A DNA stretch of 64,000 nt from Hypsibius dujardini (taxonomy: Eukaryota; Tardigrada; Eutardigrada; Parachela; Hypsibiidae): positions 124,001 through 188,000 of the forward strand of contig LRSR01007913.1 in NCBI GenBank assembly GCA_001579985.1, written 5' to 3'. Positions 10,573 to 20,718 of the stretch are shown in pieces (within the stretch, counting starts at the first letter, position 1; each line of letters begins with the position of its first letter). Both the position numbers and the translations under genes were made by a program. The notes under the pieces were generated by a model. That model did no database searches. It saw only the letters and a program-made list of their open reading frames with translations, and was not told where the DNA came from.

Positions 10573-11382
10573 ATGCTGTTTCAGACACTTCTCTTGCTGT
10601 GCGGTGTGTCCTGTGCCTTTGCCTGGTACAACGGTGGATACGGAAACCGTAAGTTTTCCACTTACAAATGCATTTTTAAAATAATAAATGCCACTTTCAA
10701 ATCTGTTGCATGGTCGGAAGGCAACGGTGTTTGAAATTTTGCACATTTATTTAACATATATACAATTTAAATTTAAATTTAAAGACTACTGCATTTTTTC
10801 TTGTAAGACTAGACAGTAACGAAATATGAAACCGTGAAACACATTTAATTAATAATGAAAGGCTACGTTTATTTAAAATGCAATTTTCGCAAATTTTTTA
10901 ATGTATTCTCGGATCTTGAAGCCGAATTTAATTCGAAAATTGATTAAATATTTCTTATTAAGTTTTATTATATTAAATATACATCCAAAAATTATAAATA
11001 AAAACTTTATTAAATTGCAGTTAATTAGTCTAACTAAGTACAATTTAACACAATTTTTATTTACAAGTTTTGGATGTTTATTTCGTCTCTTACGTTTCAT
11101 CTATTTTATCTATCCGTTATTGCAGTCGGTTACGGTGGTTTCGGAGATTACGGAGGATACGGCAACTCCAATGCCAACGCTCTTGGTGGAGGTAGTGCTC
11201 TTTTCGGAAACGTAGGAACGAACAACGTAGCATACACCAACTCCAATCCTTGGGGATCCAACGGATTCGCTTCCAATAATGGATACGGTTCCGGATATGG
11301 AGTGAACATTTTCGGAGCGGCCAACAGCCAGTCGCAATACGGCAACGGCAGATATTACGGCGGTTATTATGGGCGCCGCTAG
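10573..11382 (+). CDS. Small secreted Gly/Asn-rich protein (gene A)
   Basis: Two exons (10573-10648 and 11126-11382) give a complete 110-residue protein. Residues 1-17 are a clear signal peptide (LLLLCGVSCAFA). The rest is mostly Gly, Asn, Ser, Tyr and Ala: a YGG-rich opening (about 18-38), then a 56-residue module (about 41-96) with GGGSALFGNVGTNN, GSNGFA and GVNIFGAANSQ, then a tail ending GGYYGRR. The same module occurs twice in gene C. The final Gly-Arg-Arg is a classic amidation/dibasic signal if processed. The phase-1 intron directly after the signal peptide is shared with genes B and C. I do not recognise a named family; structural, silk-like or peptide-precursor roles are possible. 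Confidence 0.85.
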
Positions 11383-12524
11383 AACAAACTTTATCGGAAT
11401 ATTTTCAAATATCAAATCAATAGATGAAAAAAAACTTGTATGTCTTCCTGTTTAGTACGTGTATGTTAGATTTGCTTGCGCCGTAATTGTGTCCTAGTAT
11501 TGCGCCCTCTTACGGCTTTGCTTCGGAGAACTGCAAACTACTAGTATGAGATACTATGTCTCATGCTATATTGTTAGAACAAGTTTGATTCGTTTTTTTT
11601 TCTCGATATATTAAAAAATTGTTTTGCTATTCCGAAATATTAACAGGTGTAATTCGTTTAAATAGCTATTACGGTAGAATATTTAATGTGCGCTATACAA
11701 GTACAAACGGCATTTTTGCGTCATTCATTCCACTGTCATCCATTCCATTATTCTAGTGCTAAGTTCTCATACCAGTTCACCCCAAAAGTACTGATCATCG
11801 CAATTAAGACATAATACGAAACTATCAAGCATGTAAATCGTGAAATTCATTCCTCTACTTACGGGTAGATTTTTGTAAAATTGGCACTGGTACTTGACCG
11901 TAGTTGCGCTGTGTTTATCAATTTCCAAAGGTGTAGTCAGAGGCGTTTCCGGTGGGCTCCGGGGTCTCCATGAAGGCTTGAAGGCCGAAAATTGTTGCTT
12001 TAAAAATAAATAAATATTGTACTTAATTAAATAAATTTAATTCCATAGTATAAGTTATGCCAAGGCCATGAACCTCTATGCTGGTATACATTAGTAACGC
12101 TGCGTCTCACCTCACCCCGGAGAACACGGAGAACTCGCAATAATAATGACAAGGCTCAAACGCATATCATTATACCCAGCGATGTGAGAAGTGAGAAGAG
12201 TTCCTCGAGCCAATTTATTCCGGCAAAAGAGAAAGCAAAGCGTCGTATTTATTACTGAGTACCTGACCGCTCAGATATACACACGCACTCACAGATCATG
12301 ACACTACAAAAATATGATAAACAAAACCTCACTACTTGTTCCTGTATAAGAAACAATCACCGTTAACTTATTCACATTACTACAGCGCATTCGCTTCGAC
12401 AAACAAATTTTTCCTTTGTCGGACGGCAATCCGGAGTTTTCTGTTCAAATTTAAATAGCGTCGACAGGAAACCTTCACTCATTGGGACGTTTGCTGCACT
12501 CTTTAACAGACACACAAGGATAAA
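11383..12524. other. Intergenic between genes A and B
   Basis: No gene or strong repeat is seen. The sequence is AT-rich; the last 80 bases before gene B hold a TATA-like box. Confidence 0.55.
12450..12458 (+). promoter_or_regulatory. TATA-like box of gene B
   Basis: TTTAAATAG lies 75 bases upstream of the gene B start codon, at the distance expected for a short 5' leader. Confidence 0.45.
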
Positions 12525-13935
12525 ATGCTTTCGCACGGACTAGTATTGTTTTGCTTCCTTTACCTGGTCCAGGCCGATTTCGGTAAAAATCCGTGTTGAT
12601 GAATCTTGTTGATGAAGACCTCTAATCGATGGCCGTTCTAAAATTAAATTATATAACTTGTATATATTTTATCTTTCCAAAAATGAAGGTTTCAACAACG
12701 GCTTCATGCCCATCTCCAGTCAGTCCAGCCTCTTCAACAACCAAGCCAGCCAGCAGTTCGGCAACAGCGCCGGCAACGCGGCCGCCGCCGGAAACGCCGG
12801 CTCCTTGGGATTCGGTTCGTCCAGCAGCATCAATCAGGCCAACCACCAGGCGGACCAATTTAACACAGCCTCCAACAGTCTCAGTGCCAACACAGCGCAG
12901 GGTGAATTCGGTTCCCAGGTAATCTTCGTCTTACTTACAATTAGTAAATTCAAAGTTCGTCACCCTCACAGTCGTTGGTTCAATTTAAACTTCAAACTTT
13001 AATGTACGGAAATTAGGTGAAAATATTTGTAGCGTCAAGTAAAATACGTCCTAGAGGGTGGAATTTTTATTGATGTTCGTTTACTTAAAAATTCGGCTGT
13101 ATAGTATACTGTAAGTTTGGTCTCGTGTTTTTTTTCATTTGAAATATGTACTGCAGCGCATAGACGTTTTAATTTCATTAATTATAAGGATCTAGTTTCT
13201 GAGGACACAGTAAGCTTTAGTGATCTTTTTTTAAATGAAATAAAACATTAATATTGTATTTATTGCAAAACTTATGTTTTATGTTAAAACCACAACTATT
13301 AATAAAAGACTGTAAGAATCACATGTATTGGATTTTAATTGGCTTTTTGAAACATCACGTTCAATTTATTCTGTTAGAATTATTATTAAATATTGATAAA
13401 ATACCACGTAAATAAAATACAGTAGATTTGACGTTAATAAACCTTCGTATACCTGATTATGAGTTGGGATAGAATAGTACAGTATTACTTGTCAGATGGG
13501 TCAAAGTCGAAATGGCGACCAAAAGGAATTTATTTTTAGGCAAGCGGGGCGGCCAACGCCGGCGGCAACGTTCAATTCGGAGCGAATCGTCAGAGTTCCT
13601 TCGGTCTGCAGCAAGGAACCTTTGGATCATTCCGTCGAAGGCGAGATGTCGTTGCGAACATTGACAACGGCCAGGGACAGCAGGTAGCCATCGCGGCCTT
13701 ACCGGGCTTTAGCAGTTCCAGTGCGAGCAGTTCGGTCAGCGCGAGTAATGTTCCCGGCTCAGTGGGCGGAACGTTCCTCAACGCCAACCAAATAATGGCC
13801 GATCAACTGCGAGCCGTGGGTCTATCGGTCGGCACCGGCAGCAACGGCAGCGGCTTCAACGGCCAACGGATCACCGTCTTGCAGTCACCCAACGCCAACG
13901 CAGCGAGCACCGGTTTTTCAACCAATAACCGATGA
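12525..13935 (+). CDS. Secreted Asn/Gln/Ala-rich protein with internal RRRR site (gene B)
   Basis: Three exons (12525-12582, 12689-12918, 13540-13935) give 227 residues. Residues 1-17 form the signal peptide (GLVLFCFLYLVQA). Residues 20-96 are an Asn/Gln/Ala/Ser module: FNNG start, GNSAGNAAAAGNAGSLGFGS, then SSINQANHQADQ and SLSANTAQG. The same module forms the N-terminal part of gene C (residues 20-121). RRRR at 128-131 (13633-13644) is a furin-type site. The downstream 96 residues (DVVANIDNGQGQQVAIAALPG and a Ser-rich run, ending STNNR) are not shared with A or C. The first intron is phase 1 directly after the signal peptide, as in A and C. No known family was recognised; a secreted precursor cut at the basic site is inferred. 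Confidence 0.85.
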
Positions 13936-14577
13936 ATGAAATGTGGCATGGTTTTCTTTTTCGAGTCCTTTGCTAGACGAAATTTCGCACGTTTCTGATC
14001 CGGTGTATCCGGTATAGGAACAGCACTGAGAATTTTTCTTATGGTTAATGTGAAATTTTGTGTTTGAGGCTCTCCTGTCTTTGGGAATGCAGAAATGATG
14101 AGATGCTGGTTTGAGGGAATTATTATAAACGTTACGCCGCGGCAAGAATTCTGCCTTTAGCTAACAAAGCGGTCCCTCTGATTTACGATTGTTTTATTTA
14201 TTTATTTATTTATAGAAATTACAATTTACTGTCACTGCGGAACTATTTTTTTGTCCATTTCACACCTTATATCTACATTTTCTATTGCATACAACCACAT
14301 CGCGGATCTACCGCATACATTTCTGTACAATGACGGGCTAATCTTTTCTTTTGCACTGAACGCCGACAGTTTTGAAGCTGAGTTAACAAATTCAATCGAA
14401 AATAATAATAAATTTTGATCCAGATTGTTTGTCTGTCTGTCTGGTACTGGTGTTGGTACTACCGGTACTGGTGCGGTACTGGCGCTTATTCAAGTCACTA
14501 CTACTTCCGTGTCTCACTGATCCTGTCTATTTGTGCTTGTTTATTTGATTGCATCTGCAGCTGTCTGTTCACAATTT

Positions 14578-14578
14578 A

Positions 14579-14620
<42 letters not shown>

Positions 14621-14632
14621 GTCTGTGCCTGT
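14578..14632. repeat. (CTGT)n microsatellite
   Basis: About 13 near-perfect copies of the tetranucleotide TGTC. The run produces artificial Ser-Val-Cys-Leu peptides. Confidence 0.95.
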
Positions 14633-14639
14633 GTATAAA

Positions 14640-14945
14640 GATTATAGAAAGTTTTCGCAAACGGTATATCGCACGGTATAGCGGTACAGTATGGAAAACT
14701 GTACCGATTTCTCTATACTGTGAAAATACAGCCATACCGTGGTACAAAAATCGGATTTCTACACACACCGATCAAACCAATCAACTCACTCCATACTATA
14801 CTAGTACACTACACTATACTATACTTCGTTTTCTATGCTTGTGCCGCTTAATTTTATACAGTTTGCGAAACGACAAAAATCCTTGCGGTATGAAATTTTT
14901 TACTGTACTGAAACTCTGTACAGTTTGCGAAAACTCTCTTATATT
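14640..14945. repeat. Fold-back element with TTTTCGCAAACGGTA arms
   Basis: AGTTTTCGCAAACGGTA near 14649 pairs with its reverse complement at 14918-14936. A further copy of CAGTTTGCGAAA lies near 14859. Short, no coding capacity. Confidence 0.55.
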
Positions 14946-15596
14946 GCAGTACATGTATGGTTATGGATAGACAGTTTTAAATATAGATCGATCTCATGTT
15001 CTCTCGTACGTAAAAAACTGCTGCAAAAATATAACATTTTATTACTGCTTGACATCTCGTCCCAAAGCCCCATTGTGGCCTAACCACTGCAATTTAACGA
15101 GCAAATTCAGCTTCCCGGTAGACATCCGTTTAAGAAGATGAGAGCAAGAGCTCATTACATATACCAGAGCGCACAACAAACGATGATATGAATTCAAGTT
15201 CTGCTGCATCGTCTTTTGGCCTTTCACCACGCTCTCCGAAAAACAATGTGTCACAAGCTTAATAGTTATTAAAAGTACGATAGAATAACAGTGTACGAAC
15301 ACGTTTTTGCAAATGATACTCACGCGGAGAACCTGCCGCCGGTTCCTCTAGTCACTTCCGCTTTGTTAATCATCCACTCACATTAGTCTCCCTGACTTTC
15401 GATGAAGTCAAGGCCGCTGGCACGGTCTTCTGACGTAGCACGCCAAGGCCCAAACCACGTCAATTCCCGGTGCGTACCTGCAACACACACCGGGCCTTTC
15501 TGGTAAGACTGCTTCTCGTCACATCTGTCGTCCTTGCTTTAATTATACACACATTAACGTTGTATATAATAATTTCCGTGTGAGGCAAGAAAAGAA

Positions 15597-15602
15597 TATA
15601 AG
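15597..15602 (+). promoter_or_regulatory. TATA box of gene C
   Basis: TATAAG, 117 bases before the gene C start codon, within GAATATAAGCGGC. Confidence 0.5.
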
Positions 15603-15713
15603 CGGCTGCCGTTAGACACTTTTAACCATCACATTTTCCTTCCATAAACAACTTCGTACCTCCTGCCTTCACCTGCAGTTTTATCTTAACGAAAATCTTC
15701 TACAGTCAAAAAA

Positions 15714-18128
15714 ATGTATCTGCGACTGGTTACCTTGGCATGCTGCTTGATTGCCGTCCGCGCAAATTTCCGTAAGTTTCTCGTTAAGTAAAACGCAATA
15801 TTTCATTACCTATTTTGGGATATGTTTTTTTTAAACGTAGGTTTTGCATTGACTAACAGTCCACAATTTTAATGAGTTGAAAATTTCTAATTTTGTACAC
15901 TATCCTTCTCTGACGTGTAGAAGAAAACTTTTCACATATCTGTCAATTTTACGGTCTATTTATGTCTCACAAAAATTAATTACTCATGTGACACATATCA
16001 TTTACTTTTTCACTGATTACTGATTACTGATTACGTTTTATTTATTAGTATTTTAGCATAATATCATATATAATTTAGTATGTTACTGATTTGTGCTGAG
16101 AATTTTTATTAACTACTAATTATGGTATATATAATTTGCTTTGTTACTGATTTATGTATTATGAACACGTTTACTATAATATCAAGTTTAAATTCGTGTT
16201 GAGTTATGAGAGAAGGTTTGTATACATTTTCACAATATACCCCTTTGTTTTCGTATTTGGTTTTTGTTAATTCTTCAATTAAAATTGCGAGACAGTTGCG
16301 CTAACTTAAAAATTTGCTTTCTATTCAAATTACAGAAAATCAAAATCAGGGCCAATTCAATAGCGGCGGTTTCCCCAACAATGGTTTCAACAATGGCGGA
16401 TTTAACAACGGCTTCAACAACGGTGGCGGATTCGCCGGCCAGAACCAGGCCTTCAAGAACCTCGCCATTCAACAACAAGGAGCCGCACAAGGCAACTCGG
16501 CGGCCGCTGGAAATGCCGGAGCACAGGGTCTTGGCTCGGCCAGCAGCATCAACCAGGCTGACCATCAGGCGGATCAGGGCAACACCCGGTCGCAGTCGTT
16601 GAGCGCCAACACCGCACAAGGCACGCAAGGCTCCAGTGCCGGTAAGCAATCTTTTTGTAAAAATGAAATAGTAATGATTGTACTTTTCATCAGTTCACTT
16701 TATTAGAAAGACGCGAGTTGGTTTTAACTCACAAAACACCAACTTGTTAATTTATAACATAAAATAATCAGATGCTGTACTTTTTTAATTAAATTAAATA
16801 ACCATAATATTCGGAATACAATCTTTCTGCAAATTTTGCTAATTTATTGATCGGATTTCTATTTGTCAAACGAAAAATAGTGGTTTTTGTTGAATTCGTG
16901 TAAACGGCAGTCTTTGCTTAGAACTAGGAAGAACCGATTATTACGGGACATGGACAAGATTTTTATTAGTCAAAAGATCACCAAGCTTGATAATAACTGT
17001 AAATTATATCAAATCAGAAGGAGCAGGTGCTTAATACATCTGACTCACACACAGCTAGCATAAAAAAACTGAATTAGACTAAAATTGTCCAAGTTGAACA
17101 AAACAGTTTTTCGTATCTTTAGTCAATAAGAACATTTTAATTACCATTCCCCATAAAGGAAACAAATTTGAAGCAATATCTATAAATAAATTAATTCGCT
17201 ATGAAAACTTACTCGTGCTTAATATATAAAATAGATCGGATTTACAACCAAAGACCTTTTTCCGTTAATTAAAATTATTGTCTAAATAACGAACAATTAT
17301 CAAACTAACAATATCTACTTCGCAATGAAAACCGGATAGTGCTTAATATGTATAATAAATTGTATTTAAAAACAGAGAACTTTTCTGTTAATTAAAAATA
17401 TTTTCTAAATAATAAAAATTATAAATTTAAGAATACTTTAATTTGCAATGAAAACTTAACGGTGCTGAATATATAAACTAAATCGAATTTTTAAGCAAAG
17501 ATTTTTTTTATAAATATTAAAATATTTTCTGAAACAATAAAAATGATTGTGCTCTGCAGGTGGTGCCGCACAGGCCGGAGGTCAGGTGCAGAACGCCAAG
17601 CAAATTCAGTCGAGTATGGGCCAGCTGAACAACTTCCAGCGGTTCAAGCGCCACTACGGCGGCTACGACAACTACGGCTACAACGGCTTCCCGGTGCAGA
17701 ACCAGGCCAACGCCAACGCAATCGGCGGTGGTTCGGCCATCTTCGGGCAGGTCGGGACCCACAATCTCGCTAACACTCAGACCGGTCTCTACGGATCTAA
17801 CGGATTCGCCACCGGAGACGCCTTCGGTCAGGGCCAGGGTGTGAACATTTACCAGGCGTCAAGCAGCAACGTCGGCAGCGGCTACTTTGGCCGGAGGAAG
17901 CGACAGGTCTTTGGTAACTGGGGAGGACCTCAGAGCAATGCGCTGAGTAACTCCCTTGGCGGGGGATCCGCATTCCATGGACGTGTCTGGACACAGAACA
18001 ACGCCGTCAGCAACACCAACCCCTACTCGGGCTTTGCATTGGGCGCCGGCAATGCCGGTGGTGAGGGTAATGGGGTCAATATCTGGAATGCCGCTAACAG
18101 CCAGACCAACAGCGGATTTAATGGTTGA
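15714..18128 (+). CDS. Secreted modular precursor combining gene A and gene B modules (gene C)
   Basis: Three exons (15714-15771, 16336-16641, 17560-18128) give 310 residues. Residues 1-17 are the signal peptide. Residues 20-148 are a gene-B-type module: FNNG repeats, QGNSAAAGNAGAQGLGSA, SSINQADHQADQGN, SLSANTAQG. RFKR at 149-152 follows. Residues 153-231 are a gene-A-type module (HYGGY start, GGGSAIFGQVGTHN, GSNGFA, GVNIYQ) ending GYFGRRKR (229-236). Residues 237-310 are a second A-type module (LGGGSAFHGRVWTQNN, GVNIWNAANSQ). The two basic sites sit exactly between modules, so furin-type cutting would release one B-like and two A-like products. Intron 1 is phase 1 after the signal peptide. 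A candidate AATAAA is at 18361. Function unknown. Confidence 0.87.
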
Positions 18129-18360
18129 TATATATAGTTTAAGAATCAATTCTTAGTTCGGGTTTCTGTTGGTTGGTATACTTCTTCAATATGGTTATGT
18201 TCCTCGTGTGTGAGTGCTTCCCTTTTTGATGATGTGGATATATGTCTACAGTACGTAGTTGTGGCGATTGGGGGGAAATGAAAATGTGTGAAATATATTC
18301 CTGTCGATGTGTACTGGTAATTTTTTGAAAGACCGCAATTATGGGGATTGCAAAACTATA

Positions 18361-18366
18361 AATAAA
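18361..18366 (+). terminator. Candidate polyadenylation signal of gene C
   Basis: AATAAA 233 bases after the gene C stop codon, followed by AATAAAATG-like AT-rich sequence. Confidence 0.45.
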
Positions 18367-18418
18367 ATAAAATGAAACATCAGAAAATTATGCTGCATAA
18401 ACTAAACTGATACCTTTT

Positions 18419-19109
18419 AATTATCAATTGCTATGTACACAACCTTTTTCGCAAATTGTTGAACACAACCTTTTCCCGGCCTTGGTCCTCGATCAGTTTT
18501 CTGCAACAATTCGGTTGGCTCCAAGTCGACTGCGAAGCTCTCTGGACAGTTTTAGAGGCTCAGCCTGATCTAGTGAACATGAGATTTTCAATATCAGAAA
18601 AACTATTTGACCCAACATAATACCTTATATTTTTTGCTGTAGGCCATATAAAATTTATAAATCCTTTTATAAAATTATAGATCCTTATAAATTTTAATGT
18701 ACAAATAAATATACTGATAAAATTTGTACGTTCTTTGTAAGGTCTTATAAGTGCTTTTAATTTGTAAGACCGGGCCCTAAAAATTATTAATAAATTTTTA
18801 TCAGAAAAAGATGATCGGTGGTCAATAGGCACGGAACATATATAGAACAAAACGAAATCATCAAATTGCTGCCACTGAATGTTGTTTTTAGGTTTGACCA
18901 ATAGAAAAAATGCTTAGGTACTGACCGTCAATTATTATTACTCTTTATGAATCCCCTGTATACCTTCTACTAAATAAAGACACTTCTCCTGATCACTATT
19001 GCAACCAAAAGTATATAAAAAATAATCCTCCGGAAAAGGTTGTGTACATAGCTAAAGGTTGTGTCCAACAATTAGCGAAAAAGGTTGTGTACATAGCAAT
19101 TGATAACTT
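18419..19109. mobile_element. Element with inverted AAGGTTGTGTACATAGC arms
   Basis: The left arm 18419-18476 and right arm 19053-19109 are reverse complements of about 57 bases with few mismatches, containing GGTTGTGTACATAGCAATTG and AACAATT.GCGAAAAAGG. Extra half-units of GGTTGTGT lie at 19037 and 19124. The interior is AT-rich and non-coding. Related sequence (ACATAGCCATTGATAACT, GGTTGTGAGCATAG) occurs at 36640-36690 and 38268-38330. Confidence 0.7.
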
Positions 19110-20194
19110 GAGCATAGCGAAAGGTTGTGTAGGTTGTGGGCATAGCTCTCTCCATAAGAATACTAAACTAAAGTAATGTTTCAACAACTAATATTATGGA
19201 GATTGCAGAAGCACACTAAGATAAAATATAACTTCGGATAATTGTGCTGAAAAACTGATGTTTTAAAACAGAGGGGACTGTTTAAGCACACTAGCATAAA
19301 TTAAAATTTCAGACAATTGCACTAAACTGAACTAATGTTTTAAAAAAAATAATTAGTTGGTTGTACTGCAGCTTTTTAGAACAATATTTTCAGAAATATA
19401 TTGGATGTGAATAAAAATGTAATTCTTTTCCGGCGAAATGTTCCAAACAAACTGTCTCTGTTAATATGATTTAAATATATTGTTTTAGCTTTATCATTTG
19501 CAGATATAAAGTTTGCGAACTCATTACGAAAGCGAGAAGTCTGCGAGTAAGGTCATTCATCTTGCGCACATTTGGGCCTTTGTGTAACCGTAAGTAATGG
19601 ACTTCCTTACTCTTTTTTTAGGTGTCTCAAGAAACCACGTTCACCAATCGATAGCAGGCCAAGCTGCGCAAATGAACGATGTACTCGTAGTACCCATCCG
19701 CACAAGATAAAATGTGGTTCTCTGCGGAAAGCTCACTCCTTTTTGGATATCATTAAGTTATGTAAAATTACTTGCTCTATATGTATATGGAAGTTTAAGC
19801 TTGTCCTCAACTGTAGTTACGAAACGGTTAACCTGAGACGGCCTAACGAAACGTTCAAGAAAATCGAAGAGAAAAAAGGCGACCTTGACATTAATGGCTC
19901 TTACTGACTGCAGGAGTACTTCCGCGTTGCGCGGTCACGCATTCATTCCACTGAACAAAAGCAATGACATTGTGATTAAAACCTGTTTCTTCGCTTGTTG
20001 CCTTCACGATCGACCCTGACCCAGTCAGACCGGTGGGGGTTACGTAAGTCGCTTTGGAAGTCGAGCGAAGGATAACGCAGGTCCTTTGACTAGATAGCCA
20101 CAGGCAGATGCTTGCCACGTCCAGTAGACGGGTGAAAAGTAGATAAGCAACCAAATAGGCAAGCAGGAAAGGCTGAAGGCAGACAAATAAGCAA

Positions 20195-20312
20195 TAAACA
20201 GGCCGACAGACAGACTAACAAACAGATAGGTAGATCGATATAGACATACAAACAGGCAGACAACAGACCGAAAGACAGACAGACAGACAGATAGACAGAT
20301 AGAGAGACAAGC
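20195..20312. repeat. (ACAG)n microsatellite
   Basis: Imperfect runs of the tetranucleotide ACAG/AGAC. Confidence 0.9.
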
Positions 20313-20718
20313 AGACAGACAAGTTATATAATCGACTAAAGAATAAAACGTCAAGCCAGTATTCATTCGTTACTTTAGATACCACATTGAAAAAACCAGT
20401 CTGTCACTTTTCCCACATCAAAATCCATTGTAACACCACTCCGGAGCAGGTAGACAGTAGTCACCATTACGTAACCCCAAAACAGCAACTTGGAAGGCAA
20501 ATCGGAAAGGGAAAAAAGAAACCTGCTCCAATTAGCACCACCATACAGAGTGTCTCAAAATGTAAAAACAAGAGCTACGAAAGGAATAACTGATATCGCT
20601 CCCGAGAGGAAAACAACAACCGCCTCAAACAGACAGATACGAACTGTCTGTCTGTCAACCCCCCCCCGTTCTTCACAAATAATGCCGTTCAACCAGTATC
20701 ATCGCTGCAAGTCTTCTT

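Larger units (their letters stand above)
13936..15713. other. Intergenic between genes B and C
   Basis: Holds a (CTGT)n microsatellite, a fold-back element, and about 600 bases upstream of gene C with a TATA box. No gene was recognised. Confidence 0.6.
18129..20718. other. Intergenic, repeat-bearing, between gene C and LUC7-like
   Basis: Apart from the gene C 3' flank, this holds the inverted-repeat element at 18419-19109 and an (ACAG)n tract at about 20195-20312. Open frames here are AT-rich or low in complexity and were not supported. Confidence 0.6.

Noticed and set aside
14578-14632. Regular tandem spacing that might suggest a CRISPR array
   Set aside because: It is a simple tetranucleotide microsatellite with no spacers, in a eukaryotic genome.
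17797-18149. Minus-strand open frames opposite gene C
   Set aside because: Shadows of the repetitive Gly/Asn coding exon; no signal or family.
18560-18901. Minus-strand 113-residue frame inside the inverted-repeat element
   Set aside because: AT-rich, Phe/Ile/Lys/Asn composition expected by chance; no recognised domain.
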